Shown here: positions 48,331 to 58,721 of the stretch, piece by piece
Numbering within the stretch: the stretch's first letter is position 1
How the letters are laid out: every line of letters starts with the position of its first letter
NCBI RefSeq assembly: GCF_000255495.1
Contig: NZ_AHYZ01000183.1
Coordinates: 1 to 64,000, forward strand
Direction: 5' to 3'
Length of the DNA stretch: 64,000 nt
DNA from: Liquorilactobacillus vini DSM 20605
GTDB lineage: Bacteria > Bacillota > Bacilli > Lactobacillales > Lactobacillaceae
Program-made: the position numbers and the translations under genes
The notes under the pieces: model-generated
Databases searched by the model: none
What the model was told of the DNA's origin: nothing
What the model saw: the letters and a program-made list of their open reading frames with translations, nothing else

Positions 48331-48467
48331 GTGAACTCATCAAACAGTAATTTAAGCAAAAGCATGTTTAACGTGTTAAGAATCATTTACCTCTTTTGGA
48401 ATATATTCCAATTAAAACAATCTAACGTAATAAAAATTAACAACATTCGACCAAAAATAGCAAACGT

Positions 48468-48507
48468 AAAAAAGCCATGATTCCTTTGAAGGAAACCATG
48501 GCTTTTG
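48468..48507 (-). terminator. Terminator of gpmA
   Basis: AAAAGCCATGATTCC pairs with GGAAACCATGGCTTTT (one mismatch), followed by T6 on the minus strand, 20 bases after the stop. Confidence 0.8.
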
Positions 48508-48527
48508 TAATTCATTAGCGTTTGTTA

Positions 48528-49214
48528 TTAAAGCTTTGTCTTGTTAACAATGTTTAATTTTTCGTCCAGGTCATAAACAACTGGCTGACCTGTTGTCATT
48601 TCAACATTCATGATGTCTGCATCAGAAATGCCTTCAATGTACTTGGTCAAAGCACGTAATGAGTTACCATGTGCTGCGATAATAACGTTCTTGCCGTCTA
48701 ATAATTTAGGAGCAATTTCGTCTTCCCAGAATGGGATAACCCGCTCCAAAGTTACTTTCAAGTTTTCACCACCAGGAATAGCCCGTGGATCAAGATCTGC
48801 ATAACGACGATCCTTAGCTGCGGACCCTTCATCATCGGCACTCAAAAGCGGCGGCAAAACATCGTATGAACGACGCCAAATATGAACTTGTTCATCACCA
48901 TATTTTTCAGCAGCTTTAGCTTTGTTTTTACCCTGTAAAGCACCGTAATGACGTTCATTCAAACGCCAGGTCTTGGTTTCTGGGATCCATAATTGGCCAC
49001 AGCCTTCAAGTGCATAATGCAATGTCTTAATGGCACGAGTTAAAACTGAAGTATAAGCTTGATCAAATTGAATACCTGATTCCTTAAGCTTACGACCAGC
49101 CTCTTTTGCTTCTTCAACACCTTTTTCACTTAAATCAACATCTACCCAGCCAGTGAAAAGGTTTTTTAAATTCCATTCACTTTGTCCGTGACGAATAAAT
49201 ACTAATTTTGTCAT
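48528..49214 (-). CDS. gpmA: 2,3-bisphosphoglycerate-dependent phosphoglycerate mutase
   Basis: Glycolytic mutase of 228 residues. The phosphohistidine motif is IRHGQSEWN (His9). The proton-donor region [13 protein letters not shown] and the second histidine in [10 protein letters not shown] are present. It is the step before enolase, but the genes lie 31 kb apart. GAAAGAGG precedes the ATG. It has its own terminator. Confidence 0.96.
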   Translation of the reverse strand: MTKLVFIRHGQSEWNLKNLFTGWVDVDLSEKGVEEAKEAGRKLKESGIQFDQAYTSVLTRAIKTLHYALEGCGQLWIPETKTWRLNERHYGALQGKNKAKAAEKYGDEQVHIWRRSYDVLPPLLSADDEGSAAKDRRYADLDPRAIPGGENLKVTLERVIPFWEDEIAPKLLDGKNVIIAAHGNSLRALTKYIEGISDADIMNVEMTTGQPVVYDLDEKLNIVNKTKL

Positions 49215-49315
49215 AGCTAGCGAAAACCTCTTTCATTAATTATTTGTTTACATCTCATATTTTACAATGAAAATTTGAAAATTGATAGTACCAACTAACA
49301 GAACTTGTGAAAACT

Positions 49316-50497
49316 TTATTTATTTTCAATCACCTTTTGTAACCTAGCTACAGCTGCTTTAATATTTTGCGGTGGTGTCGCCAAATTAAGCCGAACAAAA
49401 CCCCGGCCGCTTTGGCCAAACATTTCACCTAAATTAACCGCCAATTTAGCATCAGTCAGCATCACCTGTTTTAATTTGGCAGGATCAATTACTCGCCTTA
49501 AATCAACCCAAGCTAAATAAGTTCCCTGCAAATCATAGACTTTGACTTGTGGTTGGACTTTTTCAAGTTGCTTTAAAATGGCAAAGTTTTGCCGAACAAC
49601 CGCTAAAAAGCCGTCGAGCCAATCTTGTCCTGCTTGATAAGCTGCTAAAGCTGCCACTTGTCCCAAATAAGTTCCAGCCGGCGCGGCTAAGCGTGCAAAA
49701 TAAGCATCATAACGTGCACGCATTTGCGGATTAGGAATCACGACATGACTGCTTTTTAAGCCTGCCAAGTTGAAAGTCTTAGAAGCTGCATCCAGCATTA
49801 CCAAATTATCACGATAGAAACCATTTTTAACAGAAAGTGCTGAAATAAACCTCTGCGGACCAACAATCAAATCATGATGAATCTCATCTGAAATTAATAG
49901 AACTTCATGTTCCCGACAAATTTCCAATAACCTCTCTAATTCCGCTTCACTCCAAACACGGCCAACAGGATTGTGCGGGGAACAATTGATCAGTAGATGA
50001 ACCTGATTAGCAACAATTTTTTGCTCAATGTCAGCAAAGTCCATTTCATAATGATGATCAACTGGTTTTAACTCAGATACCACCAGCTGCCGGTCATTTT
50101 CTTCAATTACCTTCATAAATGGAAAGTAAACTGGCTGCAAAACCATGATCGCTGCTTGCGGCTGCGTTAAAACATTGATTAGTGTACTTAAAGATTGAAC
50201 TACACCTGTTCCATAGCGTAGCCATTCCGGATGAATCTCCGTACCATAATGATTTTGTTGCCAATTAGCATAAGCAGCAAAATAATTTTCAGGAGTCATT
50301 GAGTATCCATATGCTCCCTGAGCTATCACTTTTTGCAAAGCTGCGACAACTGCTGCTGGTACCTTAAAATCAGTGTCAGCAATCCACAGTGGCAATAAAT
50401 CAGCTCGTCCAAAAGCCTGTTTCATCCCATCCCATTTGACTGAATCAGTTTGGCGGCGATCAATTTGGTATGTTTTCAAAAAGTCAGTTATATTCAT
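49316..50497 (-). CDS. malY: MalY/PatB-family PLP-dependent C-S lyase/aminotransferase
   Basis: A 393-residue fold-type I PLP enzyme. The Schiff-base lysine lies in LDAASKTFNLAGLK near residue 240. ISDEIHHDLI provides the Asp that contacts the cofactor, and RLNLATP the substrate-binding Arg. The family cleaves cystathionine, releasing homocysteine, ammonia and pyruvate, so a role in sulfur amino acid metabolism is likely. The ATG overlaps the stop of the upstream gene (ATGA). Confidence 0.87.
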   Translation of the reverse strand: MNITDFLKTYQIDRRQTDSVKWDGMKQAFGRADLLPLWIADTDFKVPAAVVAALQKVIAQGAYGYSMTPENYFAAYANWQQNHYGTEIHPEWLRYGTGVVQSLSTLINVLTQPQAAIMVLQPVYFPFMKVIEENDRQLVVSELKPVDHHYEMDFADIEQKIVANQVHLLINCSPHNPVGRVWSEAELERLLEICREHEVLLISDEIHHDLIVGPQRFISALSVKNGFYRDNLVMLDAASKTFNLAGLKSSHVVIPNPQMRARYDAYFARLAAPAGTYLGQVAALAAYQAGQDWLDGFLAVVRQNFAILKQLEKVQPQVKVYDLQGTYLAWVDLRRVIDPAKLKQVMLTDAKLAVNLGEMFGQSGRGFVRLNLATPPQNIKAAVARLQKVIENK

Positions 50498-51546
50498 GAG
50501 CTTTTCTCCTTTTTTTCAATTTTGCCCTGTTTGTTAGTCTGCTTAATCGCTTTGACTCCTAAAATATCTAAGAGGAAGGTAAAGATCGGAATGCCGACGA
50601 TCAATCCCCACATTCCAAAAAGTTTTTCAGCGACAAATAAAACTACAAAAGTATAAAAAATTGGCAATTCGGTCTTATTTGACATTAGCTTAGGATTTAA
50701 GACATAAGATTCCAGAGCATGAACGACTAATAACATTATTATAATATAAATCACATCGCGAAGACCACCAACTGAATAACCAATTACACTCATTGGAATA
50801 GCCGAAATAATTACCCCGGCAACCGGAATCAAGCTCATGATAAAAATCAGCAGTGACAAACTAAATAATTGCGGCATTTTTAAAAATGCTAAGCAAATTG
50901 TCGTGATAATTGTATTGACAATCGCAATGATAAATTGGGTTTCAATCACGATTCCAAAGGTATTGACAAATTTCTTAGCAAAAAAGTAAATATCTTGAAA
51001 ATACCAGGCAAACGGTCCGCTTAAAAAATTCTGAGAAAAATTAGCCATCCGTCTTTCTTCGATCGTGAAAAAGAAACTCAAAATCAAAGAAAAAATAAAG
51101 GTTGCCCCCACTGTTCCAATGCTGGTTACATATTTAAATACGATTGCTACGCCATTTTTTAATTGAGTGGACAGTGTTGAAGTACTAATATACTGACTGA
51201 AAAAGTCGAAAACTTTATTAGCCGTCATTGAAGGCTTTTGATAAAAATCAACTAAGTAGCGAATCATTGCCTCAGTTTGTTTAAAAATTAGCGGAAAATA
51301 TATAGTTACCGCTAAATATAGTAAACCGATCAAAGCTAAATAAATCAGGATCACCCCGAGATGAAACGGTAAACGCAGCTTTTTTTTCAGGAACATGGCA
51401 AAATTAAAAACCAGAAATGTGAAAATGAAGGTTAATAAAATCATACTTAATAACCCTCGTAATAAATATAAAACTACAATGACACTAAGTAAGACGGCAA
51501 ATCTTCTTAAACGGACATTTGCCAAAAATCGTTGCCAAACTCCCAC
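50494..51546 (-). CDS. AI-2E family transporter (YtqA/PerM-like)
   Basis: A 350-residue membrane protein with about seven or eight helices and the AI-2E pattern (LSLLIFIMSLIPVAGVIISAIP and a GLIVGIPIF end). The family has mixed roles, including sodium-proton exchange, and the name does not prove AI-2 export. The start is GTG 51546, 6 bases after GAGGTGA; the upstream TTG lies in the ribosome binding site. It is coupled to malY. Confidence 0.85.
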   Translation of the reverse strand: MGVWQRFLANVRLRRFAVLLSVIVVLYLLRGLLSMILLTFIFTFLVFNFAMFLKKKLRLPFHLGVILIYLALIGLLYLAVTIYFPLIFKQTEAMIRYLVDFYQKPSMTANKVFDFFSQYISTSTLSTQLKNGVAIVFKYVTSIGTVGATFIFSLILSFFFTIEERRMANFSQNFLSGPFAWYFQDIYFFAKKFVNTFGIVIETQFIIAIVNTIITTICLAFLKMPQLFSLSLLIFIMSLIPVAGVIISAIPMSVIGYSVGGLRDVIYIIIMLLVVHALESYVLNPKLMSNKTELPIFYTFVVLFVAEKLFGMWGLIVGIPIFTFLLDILGVKAIKQTNKQGKIEKKEKSS

Positions 51547-52012
51547 AAAATCACCTCGCAAATTTTTAAAACAATCCAGTTTTATTTAACCACTAATTAC
51601 GTATTTTTAAAATAGTCACGTTTCGCTGATAATGATAAATTCCAGTAATTAAAAAATATTAAACTTGAACTTTTACTAGAGCTACCTAAAATATCTATTA
51701 ATTATAGGCACTATGCAAATCAGATCTTTAACCAGTTTTAGCTTGTTTAAATCTGTTTTCGATATTCCTCCTTTTTTTTAAGAAATTTCGTTCAATGTTA
51801 AACTAACTGAAATTTTTTAGCAATCATTGGACTTAATTGATATCAGTTTTAAATTTACTATTGACGATGTTTTTGATAATGCACGACCACAGCGGCAGTC
51901 GTTAATTTTAGCAAACTCCGCAAAACAAATGGTTTTCTGTCTTACCTAACTAGGTCTAAAGACATTAATAAAAACCCTTATCAACTTCTTTAGGAATTAT
52001 AACAATCTAAAA
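51547..52012. other. Intergenic region, possible relic of a small protein
   Basis: About 460 AT-rich bases. On the minus strand, ATG 51965 starts a short frame with one early TAA, then 27 codons ending TTAAVVVHYQKHRQ at 51858. It may be a degraded gene, but I do not know its family. It should also hold the AI-2E gene promoter. Confidence 0.3.
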
Positions 52013-55000
52013 CTATTTATATGATTGATCATTAATTTTAGAACTCGGGGTTGGATAAGTAATCTTCATCACAGCTGGCATCACAATTGGAATTAAAATC
52101 ACTAACAAGAAAATGCCGGTAATTACTACTAAAGCTACTTGAATCAGCGTGGTTACCCCTGATGGAATCAAGGCTGCAAAAGTTCCGCTGAGAATGATTC
52201 CAGCTGAAATAACTACCGTACCAATGATCGCCGTTGCCCGTAACACTTTAGCATCGATTGAAATTGGTTCATGCAATCCTTCTCGAAATTTAATGACCAA
52301 GAAAATGCTATAATCAACTCCCAAAGCCACCAGCATTATAAACGCAAAAAATGGGGTATTCCAGGTCAACATCGAAGTTTTTAAAACAATTTGGCTGAAC
52401 CAGTGAACGATATTTAATGCACTGTAATAGATAATAACTAACATTGCTTCAATTGTTAGTGACTGAATTAGCGAACGAGTAACGAACATCAGGGCAACTA
52501 AAATTCCAACTAGCATCAGCAAAGCAGTCCGCTTAAAGTCTTGTGCTGCTACTTGTTTCAAATCACGTGTTTGCGAAGTTGAACCACCTAAAACTACCTC
52601 TGCATGATTCAAACTAGTTCCTTTTAAAGAACCAGTAACTAACTGCTGAATTTTTGCCAAGGTTTGAATGGCAGCTTGCGAATTAGGATCAGCTTTTAGG
52701 ATAACGGTTAATTGTGTCATTCTTTTATTGTCTGAGAAATAAGTATCTAAAATTGGTTTAAAAGCCTTACTGTGCAGTTTTTTTGCCGGCAAGTAATAAG
52801 TTTTACCCGCTGTGGATTTCTGCAATCCCTGCAAATAATTGTTGCTGGCTTGATTTCCTTGATTAACTTGACCGATTCCATTAGTAGCACTTCCTAATCC
52901 TGCCGACAATGCCTGAACAGCTGCTGGCAAACCAGTTAAACTTTGAACTAACTTCTGATTTCCAGCAGCAACTTGATTGGCTCCGGTCGTCAATTGACCA
53001 GTTTGGTTGTTCAACGTATCCATCGCAGTAGCTAATTGCGCTGTGCTACTGCTTAATTGGCCTAAATTGCTGTTTAATTGGGTAATTGTACTTGCAGCTG
53101 CTGGCAAAATTTGTGCTGATGAACTTGCTAACTGACTAACTGCTTGCTGCAAGCTGGCTGATGACTGTTGAAGAGTAGTTAATTGAGCAGCTAGAGAATT
53201 AGTTGAATTGCCAATTGATTGGGTATCATTACCAATCTTCGTCAAAGATTCAGTTAATGCTCCGTTTAAGCTGGATAAAGCTTGTTGTTGCTGTTGTTGA
53301 TTTTGATTAATAATTTGAATAATTTTTTGCCGCTGCTCCGTTGTCAACTTAACACCTGCACTTTGCAATTTTGCCACCAATTGCGTCCCCAAAACGGTGT
53401 TTGCAGTTAATTTCCCCATTGCAGCATCAACGGCAGTCAATTGCTGCTGAATATCGTTTGCCGCATTGCCAATTTGTGTTAATGAATTTTTAGTCGTTGA
53501 CTCAGAACTGCTGGAACTATTGGTTACTTGTTGGTTCAGTTGGCTAATAGCGTGATTCAACTCTGGCAACGATTGAACTAACTTTTGTAATTGTGCTTGT
53601 TCAGAATTATTCATCCCAGAATTTAGCTGGTCATGTAGCGTAGTAACTGCTGAGGTCAATTCTTTAATGCCGTCACTTAATTGACTAGTTCCCGTCGCAA
53701 CTTGCTGCGATCCTGAGGCTAATTGTTGAGTTGAAGCAACTTCCCCCTTAATATTCACTCCATCAATTTGATTTTTAGCTGAACTTAAGCCGCCACTAAT
53801 TTTACTTAAACCAACTTTAGCCTGAGTTAGCCCCTGAGTAACATCTGTTAGTTGTTTTTTGAGATATAGATTTTTTATTACCTTCCCTGCTGGTTGTGAA
53901 GCAGATAAAACCGTTTTAATTCCAGCAACATTTTTCAGCTGATTAGTTAGTTGATCAATTAATTTTAAATATTTTTCATTTATCAATTGGTGCCGGCTAT
54001 TAAGATAGATAGTTGTTGGTTCTGACATTCCCTTCGAAAAATGTTGTTGAATTAAATTAAAACCAATTTTTGATGGAACTTGACTACTAACCTCATCTAC
54101 ATCATCATAGTTTAACAGCCCCTGACTTTGAACTGCTAAGGGGACCAAAAATGCCAAAACTACAACAATCGTTATAATCGGTCGCAATAATGAATATTTT
54201 GCTAAACCTTGCCACAAACGGCTTTGCTTCTCCCCTTCAAAATGCTTAATCGGCCAAAAAATTTTTTCACCTATTGTTCCCATAAAAAACGGGTTCAACG
54301 TCAATAAAACCAGTAAAAGAATTGCCACTCCGACAGCAATCCCAGCTGCTGAACGATAAAGAGAGAATTTGGCAAAAAATAAAGTTGTCATACCTATTAA
54401 GACCGAGACTCCTGAATAAATAATCGTTCGACCGCCAACTTGCAAAGCAGATTTGGTCGCCTCTTTTTTAGTTAATCCAGCTGATAATCCAGCTTTAAAT
54501 TCGTTATACAACAAAATATTGTAATCTGTACCAATTCCAAACAAGACAATAATGATAAATACTTCAGTGAAGTCTGAATATGGAAAACCCAGATATTTAA
54601 CCAAAGTATCGACAGTACTGATAGAAATTAAGCCGGCAACTCCAACTGTTATTAAAGAAAAGATTGGCGTGATTGGCGACTTAAATACCAGCAACAATAC
54701 TACGAAAATAAAGATTGCTGCAATAATTTCAGTTTTCTTGACACCTTTTTCAGTTGAATTAGAAAAATCTTGGTCTAAAATATCACTTCCTGTCAAATAA
54801 CTTCTAACACCTGGTGTTTTTATTGCTTTTGTCAATTCTTGTTTAATTTTCTTAATATCGTGCTGTTTGGTTTTTTGGACTGAAATTTCAACAATTTGAG
54901 TTGTTTTGTCTTTAGAAATTAACTGCGATTTAACCAGTGGGGTATCTTTAGCATCAGTCATATCTTTAATTTGATATTGCTGTTTTTTTTGTTTCAGTCG

Positions 55001-55267
55001 AGTAATTGTCTGATTAATAGCTCGATTTTGCTTCGACGTTAAACGATGATGCTGATTGTTAAAAACAACAATCAGCGAAGTTGTCTTGTTTTCTTTGCTT
55101 CCCCATTGATTTTGTAGTTTAGTTGCCTTGGTACTTTGATAATTTCTGGGAATTGTACTGCTTTTATTAACATTCGCAACACTTGGAGTAAACAAGAACG
55201 CAATTATTAATAAGGCTGTCCAACCGAGTGCCCACCATTTATACCTGCTTAAAAGTTTTTCTTTCAT
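52013..55267 (-). CDS. MMPL/RND-type exporter with large extracellular coiled region
   Basis: A 1084-residue protein with a first helix at about 12-32, two six-helix MMPL blocks (about 165-375 and 920-1070) and a long extracellular stretch (about 400-880). The stretch contains YhgE/Pip-like Gln/Ser/Asn-rich coiled repeats. Motifs such as GIGTDYNILLYNEF and ALGVDYSIFLVIKF carry the Asp-Tyr pairs typical of MMPL proton relay. It likely exports lipids or peptides. The ATG at 55267 was chosen for AGGAG spacing. The divergent TetR gene is its probable regulator. Confidence 0.87.
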   Translation of the reverse strand: MKEKLLSRYKWWALGWTALLIIAFLFTPSVANVNKSSTIPRNYQSTKATKLQNQWGSKENKTTSLIVVFNNQHHRLTSKQNRAINQTITRLKQKKQQYQIKDMTDAKDTPLVKSQLISKDKTTQIVEISVQKTKQHDIKKIKQELTKAIKTPGVRSYLTGSDILDQDFSNSTEKGVKKTEIIAAIFIFVVLLLVFKSPITPIFSLITVGVAGLISISTVDTLVKYLGFPYSDFTEVFIIIVLFGIGTDYNILLYNEFKAGLSAGLTKKEATKSALQVGGRTIIYSGVSVLIGMTTLFFAKFSLYRSAAGIAVGVAILLLVLLTLNPFFMGTIGEKIFWPIKHFEGEKQSRLWQGLAKYSLLRPIITIVVVLAFLVPLAVQSQGLLNYDDVDEVSSQVPSKIGFNLIQQHFSKGMSEPTTIYLNSRHQLINEKYLKLIDQLTNQLKNVAGIKTVLSASQPAGKVIKNLYLKKQLTDVTQGLTQAKVGLSKISGGLSSAKNQIDGVNIKGEVASTQQLASGSQQVATGTSQLSDGIKELTSAVTTLHDQLNSGMNNSEQAQLQKLVQSLPELNHAISQLNQQVTNSSSSSESTTKNSLTQIGNAANDIQQQLTAVDAAMGKLTANTVLGTQLVAKLQSAGVKLTTEQRQKIIQIINQNQQQQQQALSSLNGALTESLTKIGNDTQSIGNSTNSLAAQLTTLQQSSASLQQAVSQLASSSAQILPAAASTITQLNSNLGQLSSSTAQLATAMDTLNNQTGQLTTGANQVAAGNQKLVQSLTGLPAAVQALSAGLGSATNGIGQVNQGNQASNNYLQGLQKSTAGKTYYLPAKKLHSKAFKPILDTYFSDNKRMTQLTVILKADPNSQAAIQTLAKIQQLVTGSLKGTSLNHAEVVLGGSTSQTRDLKQVAAQDFKRTALLMLVGILVALMFVTRSLIQSLTIEAMLVIIYYSALNIVHWFSQIVLKTSMLTWNTPFFAFIMLVALGVDYSIFLVIKFREGLHEPISIDAKVLRATAIIGTVVISAGIILSGTFAALIPSGVTTLIQVALVVITGIFLLVILIPIVMPAVMKITYPTPSSKINDQSYK

Positions 55268-55454
55268 TCTCATTCTCCTGACTACAATGGTCTGCTGAAA
55301 TTTTAAGCATTTTTAAAGAGTTAAAGTTTTCCTTTTGGATTGCTAAATAACCTCTAAATTTGCCAATTTCGACTTAATTTTTCAAAATTTATCCTTTATT
55401 ATATTTGTAAAGTCACTACAACCAAAGAGCAATTTGGAGAAAATTGTTTATTAA

Positions 55455-55469
55455 AAGACACCTGGTCTT
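55455..55469. promoter_or_regulatory. Imperfect palindrome, possible TetR operator
   Basis: AAGACACCTGGTCTT is a near palindrome in the intergenic space between MMPL and the TetR gene, 26 bases before the TetR start. The position fits an operator shared by the divergent pair. Confidence 0.45.
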
Positions 55470-55494
55470 AAATTGTCCAAAATAGGAGAAAATC

Positions 55495-56042
55495 ATGAGA
55501 ATTGATCGTCGTATCACTAAAACTCAACGCGCTATCAGAAAAAGTTTCCTTGATTTATTAAGCCAAAAAAAGATTAATGAAATTACCGTTGCCGATATAA
55601 CTAAAAGCGCCGACATTGCTCGTAGCACTTTTTATCTGCATTATGAAGATGTTTATGATTTATATGATCAAATCATCACTAACTTATTAAATGGTTTAAC
55701 TATTCGGTTTGATCAGCTCTATCTAGCCAGCACCTTGGCTTCAAATTTCAAGAAATTAATGCAAGAATTAATCAATTATGTAGTCGAACAGAAAAAGATT
55801 TTTCGAATATTATTTCAAAAAGACAGCGAAAGCAAGTTGACAACCGTTTGATAAAATTATTTACTGACCGTATTATAAAAATCGAACATATATCTCGAAC
55901 TAATAAACAAGCTTACTTTGAAATTTTGTTCACCGTAACTGGTGCCATTAATATATTCATAAGTTGGTTAATGCGGGATTCTGACACTGATTCACACGAA
56001 TTATCAAATATTCTCAATCAGATTCTAATCAAACTCGAATAA
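55495..56042 (+). pseudogene. TetR-family regulator, frameshifted
   Basis: The N-terminal HTH (TVADITKSADIARSTFYLHY) is intact from ATG 55495 (AGGAGAA before it). The frame is lost near 55838-55842 in a stretch that needs one more base to read KLDNRLIKLFTDRII. The second frame then runs to 56042, giving about 182 residues overall, normal for TetR. The truncated form could still bind DNA but would lack its ligand domain. It may be a read error. Confidence 0.8.
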
Positions 56043-56531
56043 CTGTTGCTCAAAAAATACAATCGCTGTTAGTCAAAATTCCTGCTAACATGACAAGAAA
56101 TAATTCCAGTTTTGATCTATTCCGAGAATTTATAAGAAAGGAATGATTTAAATAAAGATTATTATAGCCAGTGATCATGCTGGGGATGAACTAAGGAAAT
56201 TGCCGAACAATTAGAAGCTATGGGCAGAAGTTAGGGATGTTGCAGCATTTAGCAGCGAATTTGGCAACTAAAGCTTCTTGATGCTTTAATTTTTACAAAT
56301 TTCGATTTCTTTGCCAGATAAAATTATCTTCTCTTTTTGACTAATAGAAATTATTACTCTTGTCAGTATACAGTGTTTTGCTTCCAGTATGAATAGTAAC
56401 CATTACTTTTAACAGTTAGCAGCATGTGCATTAATTGGCACTTGGCTACTGGTCATCCGTAAAACTCTAACTCAATTATCAATGCTGCTTTGACTTTAGG
56501 CACATAGCCAGCAAGTCAAACACTCGCTTGA
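56043..56531. other. Intergenic region with relic sequence before fbp
   Basis: Holds the second RpiB-type relic (56150-56275). The remaining 250 bases are AT-rich, with no open frame or clear terminator that I can support. Confidence 0.45.
56150..56275 (+). pseudogene. Second RpiB/LacA-type relic
   Basis: After an AAGGAATG site, ATA AAG starts a frame reading KIIIASDHAGDEL. It breaks after the AGG AAA codons and then shows traces of IAEQLEAMG and VRDVAAFSSEFG in other frames. The start ATG is altered and the rest of the gene is gone. It resembles the start of the family of the gene at 41972. Confidence 0.65.
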
Positions 56532-58457
56532 TCATTCTTTTGAAGCATAAATTTTTAAAAGTTGATGCAGCTGTCGGATATTTTCTTTGATTTGCTTGCC
56601 GGTATCCGTATCAGCTACTTTTTTTCGCTCAACTTCATGATTGACGACTTGAATGGTTGAAATAATATCCGTCTCATTTTTGATTGCATCCTGTTTTGAA
56701 GTGAACGGATGGTGAGAAACTAATTGCAGGCCATAAGAATTTGACAGCAAAGTATAGCCGCCAATTCCCGTCGTTGGCTGGTAAGCTTTAGAGAAGCCGC
56801 CATCAATAACGATCATTTTTTTGTTCGCCATAATTGGTTCTTGACCACGTTTAACTGGCGTATGACCATTGATCACATGGCCGGTTTGCGGGTCCAAACC
56901 AAATTCCTGCATGATTTGTCGGCAAAACCACTCTTCACGGCGCAAAACGAAATAAGGATTTTTACGTTCAATATGCGTCTTTTGATCAGCAACAAAATAG
57001 CGAGCAAAAGTTGTCATAGCGTGTTTGCCAAAGAGCGGTGATAATGGTCCTTGCCACAAGTACCAGGTCCAATCGGTTGCTGGATCATTTTGCCGGTTGG
57101 GATGGGCGTAAGCCTGCCGCAATTGCTTTTCAAAAAAGCAAAACAAAGCTTGACCGGTGTAGCTTTGATTTTTTGAATGCAAAGTCAAAAACTTTCCTTT
57201 TCCATCAACTGGCACACAGCCATGAAATAATAGATTTCCATTAGCAATTTTATACATACTGCCGGCTTGCATCATAAAATCCAGCTGCCGACGTAATTTA
57301 CTAGAATTGATAAATGAATTTAAAAGCCCGTCAGTAACTGTTTTTTCCTCAGCGGTCAAGACAAATGGATTTTGCTGATCAACTGTTGCAAAACACTGAT
57401 TGCTTAATTCGTAATCCTGACCATTGATCTTTACGGTCTGATTTTGCCAGTTAATTTCGCCTAATAATCCAACCTGCGGCAACCGCCATTCAGGCCGTCG
57501 CTGCTTCAATTGGCCTTCAAGTTTAAACTGAATAATCGTAACGGCCGCTTGGACTTTGGCAATCATTTTTTTCTCTACTTCTGTCAGCTGTTTTTGATCA
57601 GACATGGTTTTAGGGTAAAAGGCTGGCAAAGCTTGATAGTGTTGATCGGCAAAAAAGAATAAATGTCGCAGATTGATTCCATAATGATCTTCAATAATAC
57701 CTAAATTGTCATAGCGAGCACTAATGCGCAGCAAATTCATCAAGCACAAAGCCGATCCTGACACTGCTCCCAGCCACAAAATATCATGGTTACCCCACTG
57801 AATATCGACCGAATGGTAATTCATCAGGCGCTCCATGATCTGATCCGGCTCTGGGCCCCGGTCAAAAATATCACCGATGACATGCAAATGGTCAACGATC
57901 AAATGCTGAATCGTATAGCAAGTCGCAATAATAAACTGATCAGCTTGATTTAGTTTTAACAGATTTTGCATAATCTGATTATAATAAGCTCGTTTATCAA
58001 CTTCACGATGATCGGTATACAGTAGTTCCTCTGTGATATACGCAAAGTTTGGATCCAATGCTTTGCGAACTTTCGAACGCGTATATTTAGTCGCTGAAAT
58101 TTTCAATAACTCGATTAAACGCGCAAAAGTATCTAAATACCACTGTTTAAGCTGATCTTCAGTTCTTTTTTGCCTTTCTGCCAACAACATATCTTCTGGA
58201 TAATAAACCAACGTAGCAAAATCCTGGATACTGTCCTTGGTTAATTGATCGCCAAAGTTTTCAATAATTTTTTGCTTAATATTACCTGAGCCATTACGTA
58301 AAACATGATCAAATGCTGGGAATTCCCCATGTAGATCACTGACAAAATGCTCAGTCGGTTTTGGCAAATTTAAAATTGCCTCTAGATTAGTAATTTCTGT
58401 GATCACCGCTTGACGATTAGGAAACTTTTCGCGCAGTAATTTTTGCATTAGTTCCAT
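56532..58457 (-). CDS. fbp: Fructose-1,6-bisphosphatase class III
   Basis: Gluconeogenic phosphatase of 641 residues. Calcineurin-like metallophosphatase motifs are visible: SDLHGEFPAFDHV near residue 42, IGDIFDRGPEPD near 195, WGNHDILWLG near 220 and INGHTPVKRGQEP near 520. Length fits class III enzymes of Firmicutes. The ATG at 58457 follows AGAGG; a TTG just before is possible. Confidence 0.95.
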   Translation of the reverse strand: MELMQKLLREKFPNRQAVITEITNLEAILNLPKPTEHFVSDLHGEFPAFDHVLRNGSGNIKQKIIENFGDQLTKDSIQDFATLVYYPEDMLLAERQKRTEDQLKQWYLDTFARLIELLKISATKYTRSKVRKALDPNFAYITEELLYTDHREVDKRAYYNQIMQNLLKLNQADQFIIATCYTIQHLIVDHLHVIGDIFDRGPEPDQIMERLMNYHSVDIQWGNHDILWLGAVSGSALCLMNLLRISARYDNLGIIEDHYGINLRHLFFFADQHYQALPAFYPKTMSDQKQLTEVEKKMIAKVQAAVTIIQFKLEGQLKQRRPEWRLPQVGLLGEINWQNQTVKINGQDYELSNQCFATVDQQNPFVLTAEEKTVTDGLLNSFINSSKLRRQLDFMMQAGSMYKIANGNLLFHGCVPVDGKGKFLTLHSKNQSYTGQALFCFFEKQLRQAYAHPNRQNDPATDWTWYLWQGPLSPLFGKHAMTTFARYFVADQKTHIERKNPYFVLRREEWFCRQIMQEFGLDPQTGHVINGHTPVKRGQEPIMANKKMIVIDGGFSKAYQPTTGIGGYTLLSNSYGLQLVSHHPFTSKQDAIKNETDIISTIQVVNHEVERKKVADTDTGKQIKENIRQLHQLLKIYASKE

Positions 58458-58721
58458 CAAAATAACCTCTTTTTGATCTTAATTATCATTAATTTTATAA
58501 TTGGTACACCTAGTAATATACATCATTTTTTTAAAAAAACAATCCATTACGTAAACTTACAATTGCTTACAAACGGGATATAAAGCTTAATATTACGCGC
58601 ATTTAATTACTAATACCAATTTGTACTTATTTTCACTTATTTAGAGATATATACTTGAAAAATGAAATCAATGATGATATGGTATAGCTATTAACCTGAA
58701 AGATAACTGAGGAGGATTTAA

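Larger units (their letters stand above)
48196..48527. other. Right part of the insertion sequence and gpmA downstream region
   Basis: Contains the insertion sequence 5' region and right repeat, then about 140 AT-rich bases and the gpmA terminator. A short minus-strand open stretch beginning ATG at 48386 (AAGAGG before it) runs into the insertion and may be the start of the disrupted gene. Confidence 0.35.

Noticed and set aside
51858-51965. A small gene with one internal stop before the MMPL exporter end
   Set aside because: Too short, and its family was not recognised; kept only as a possible relic.
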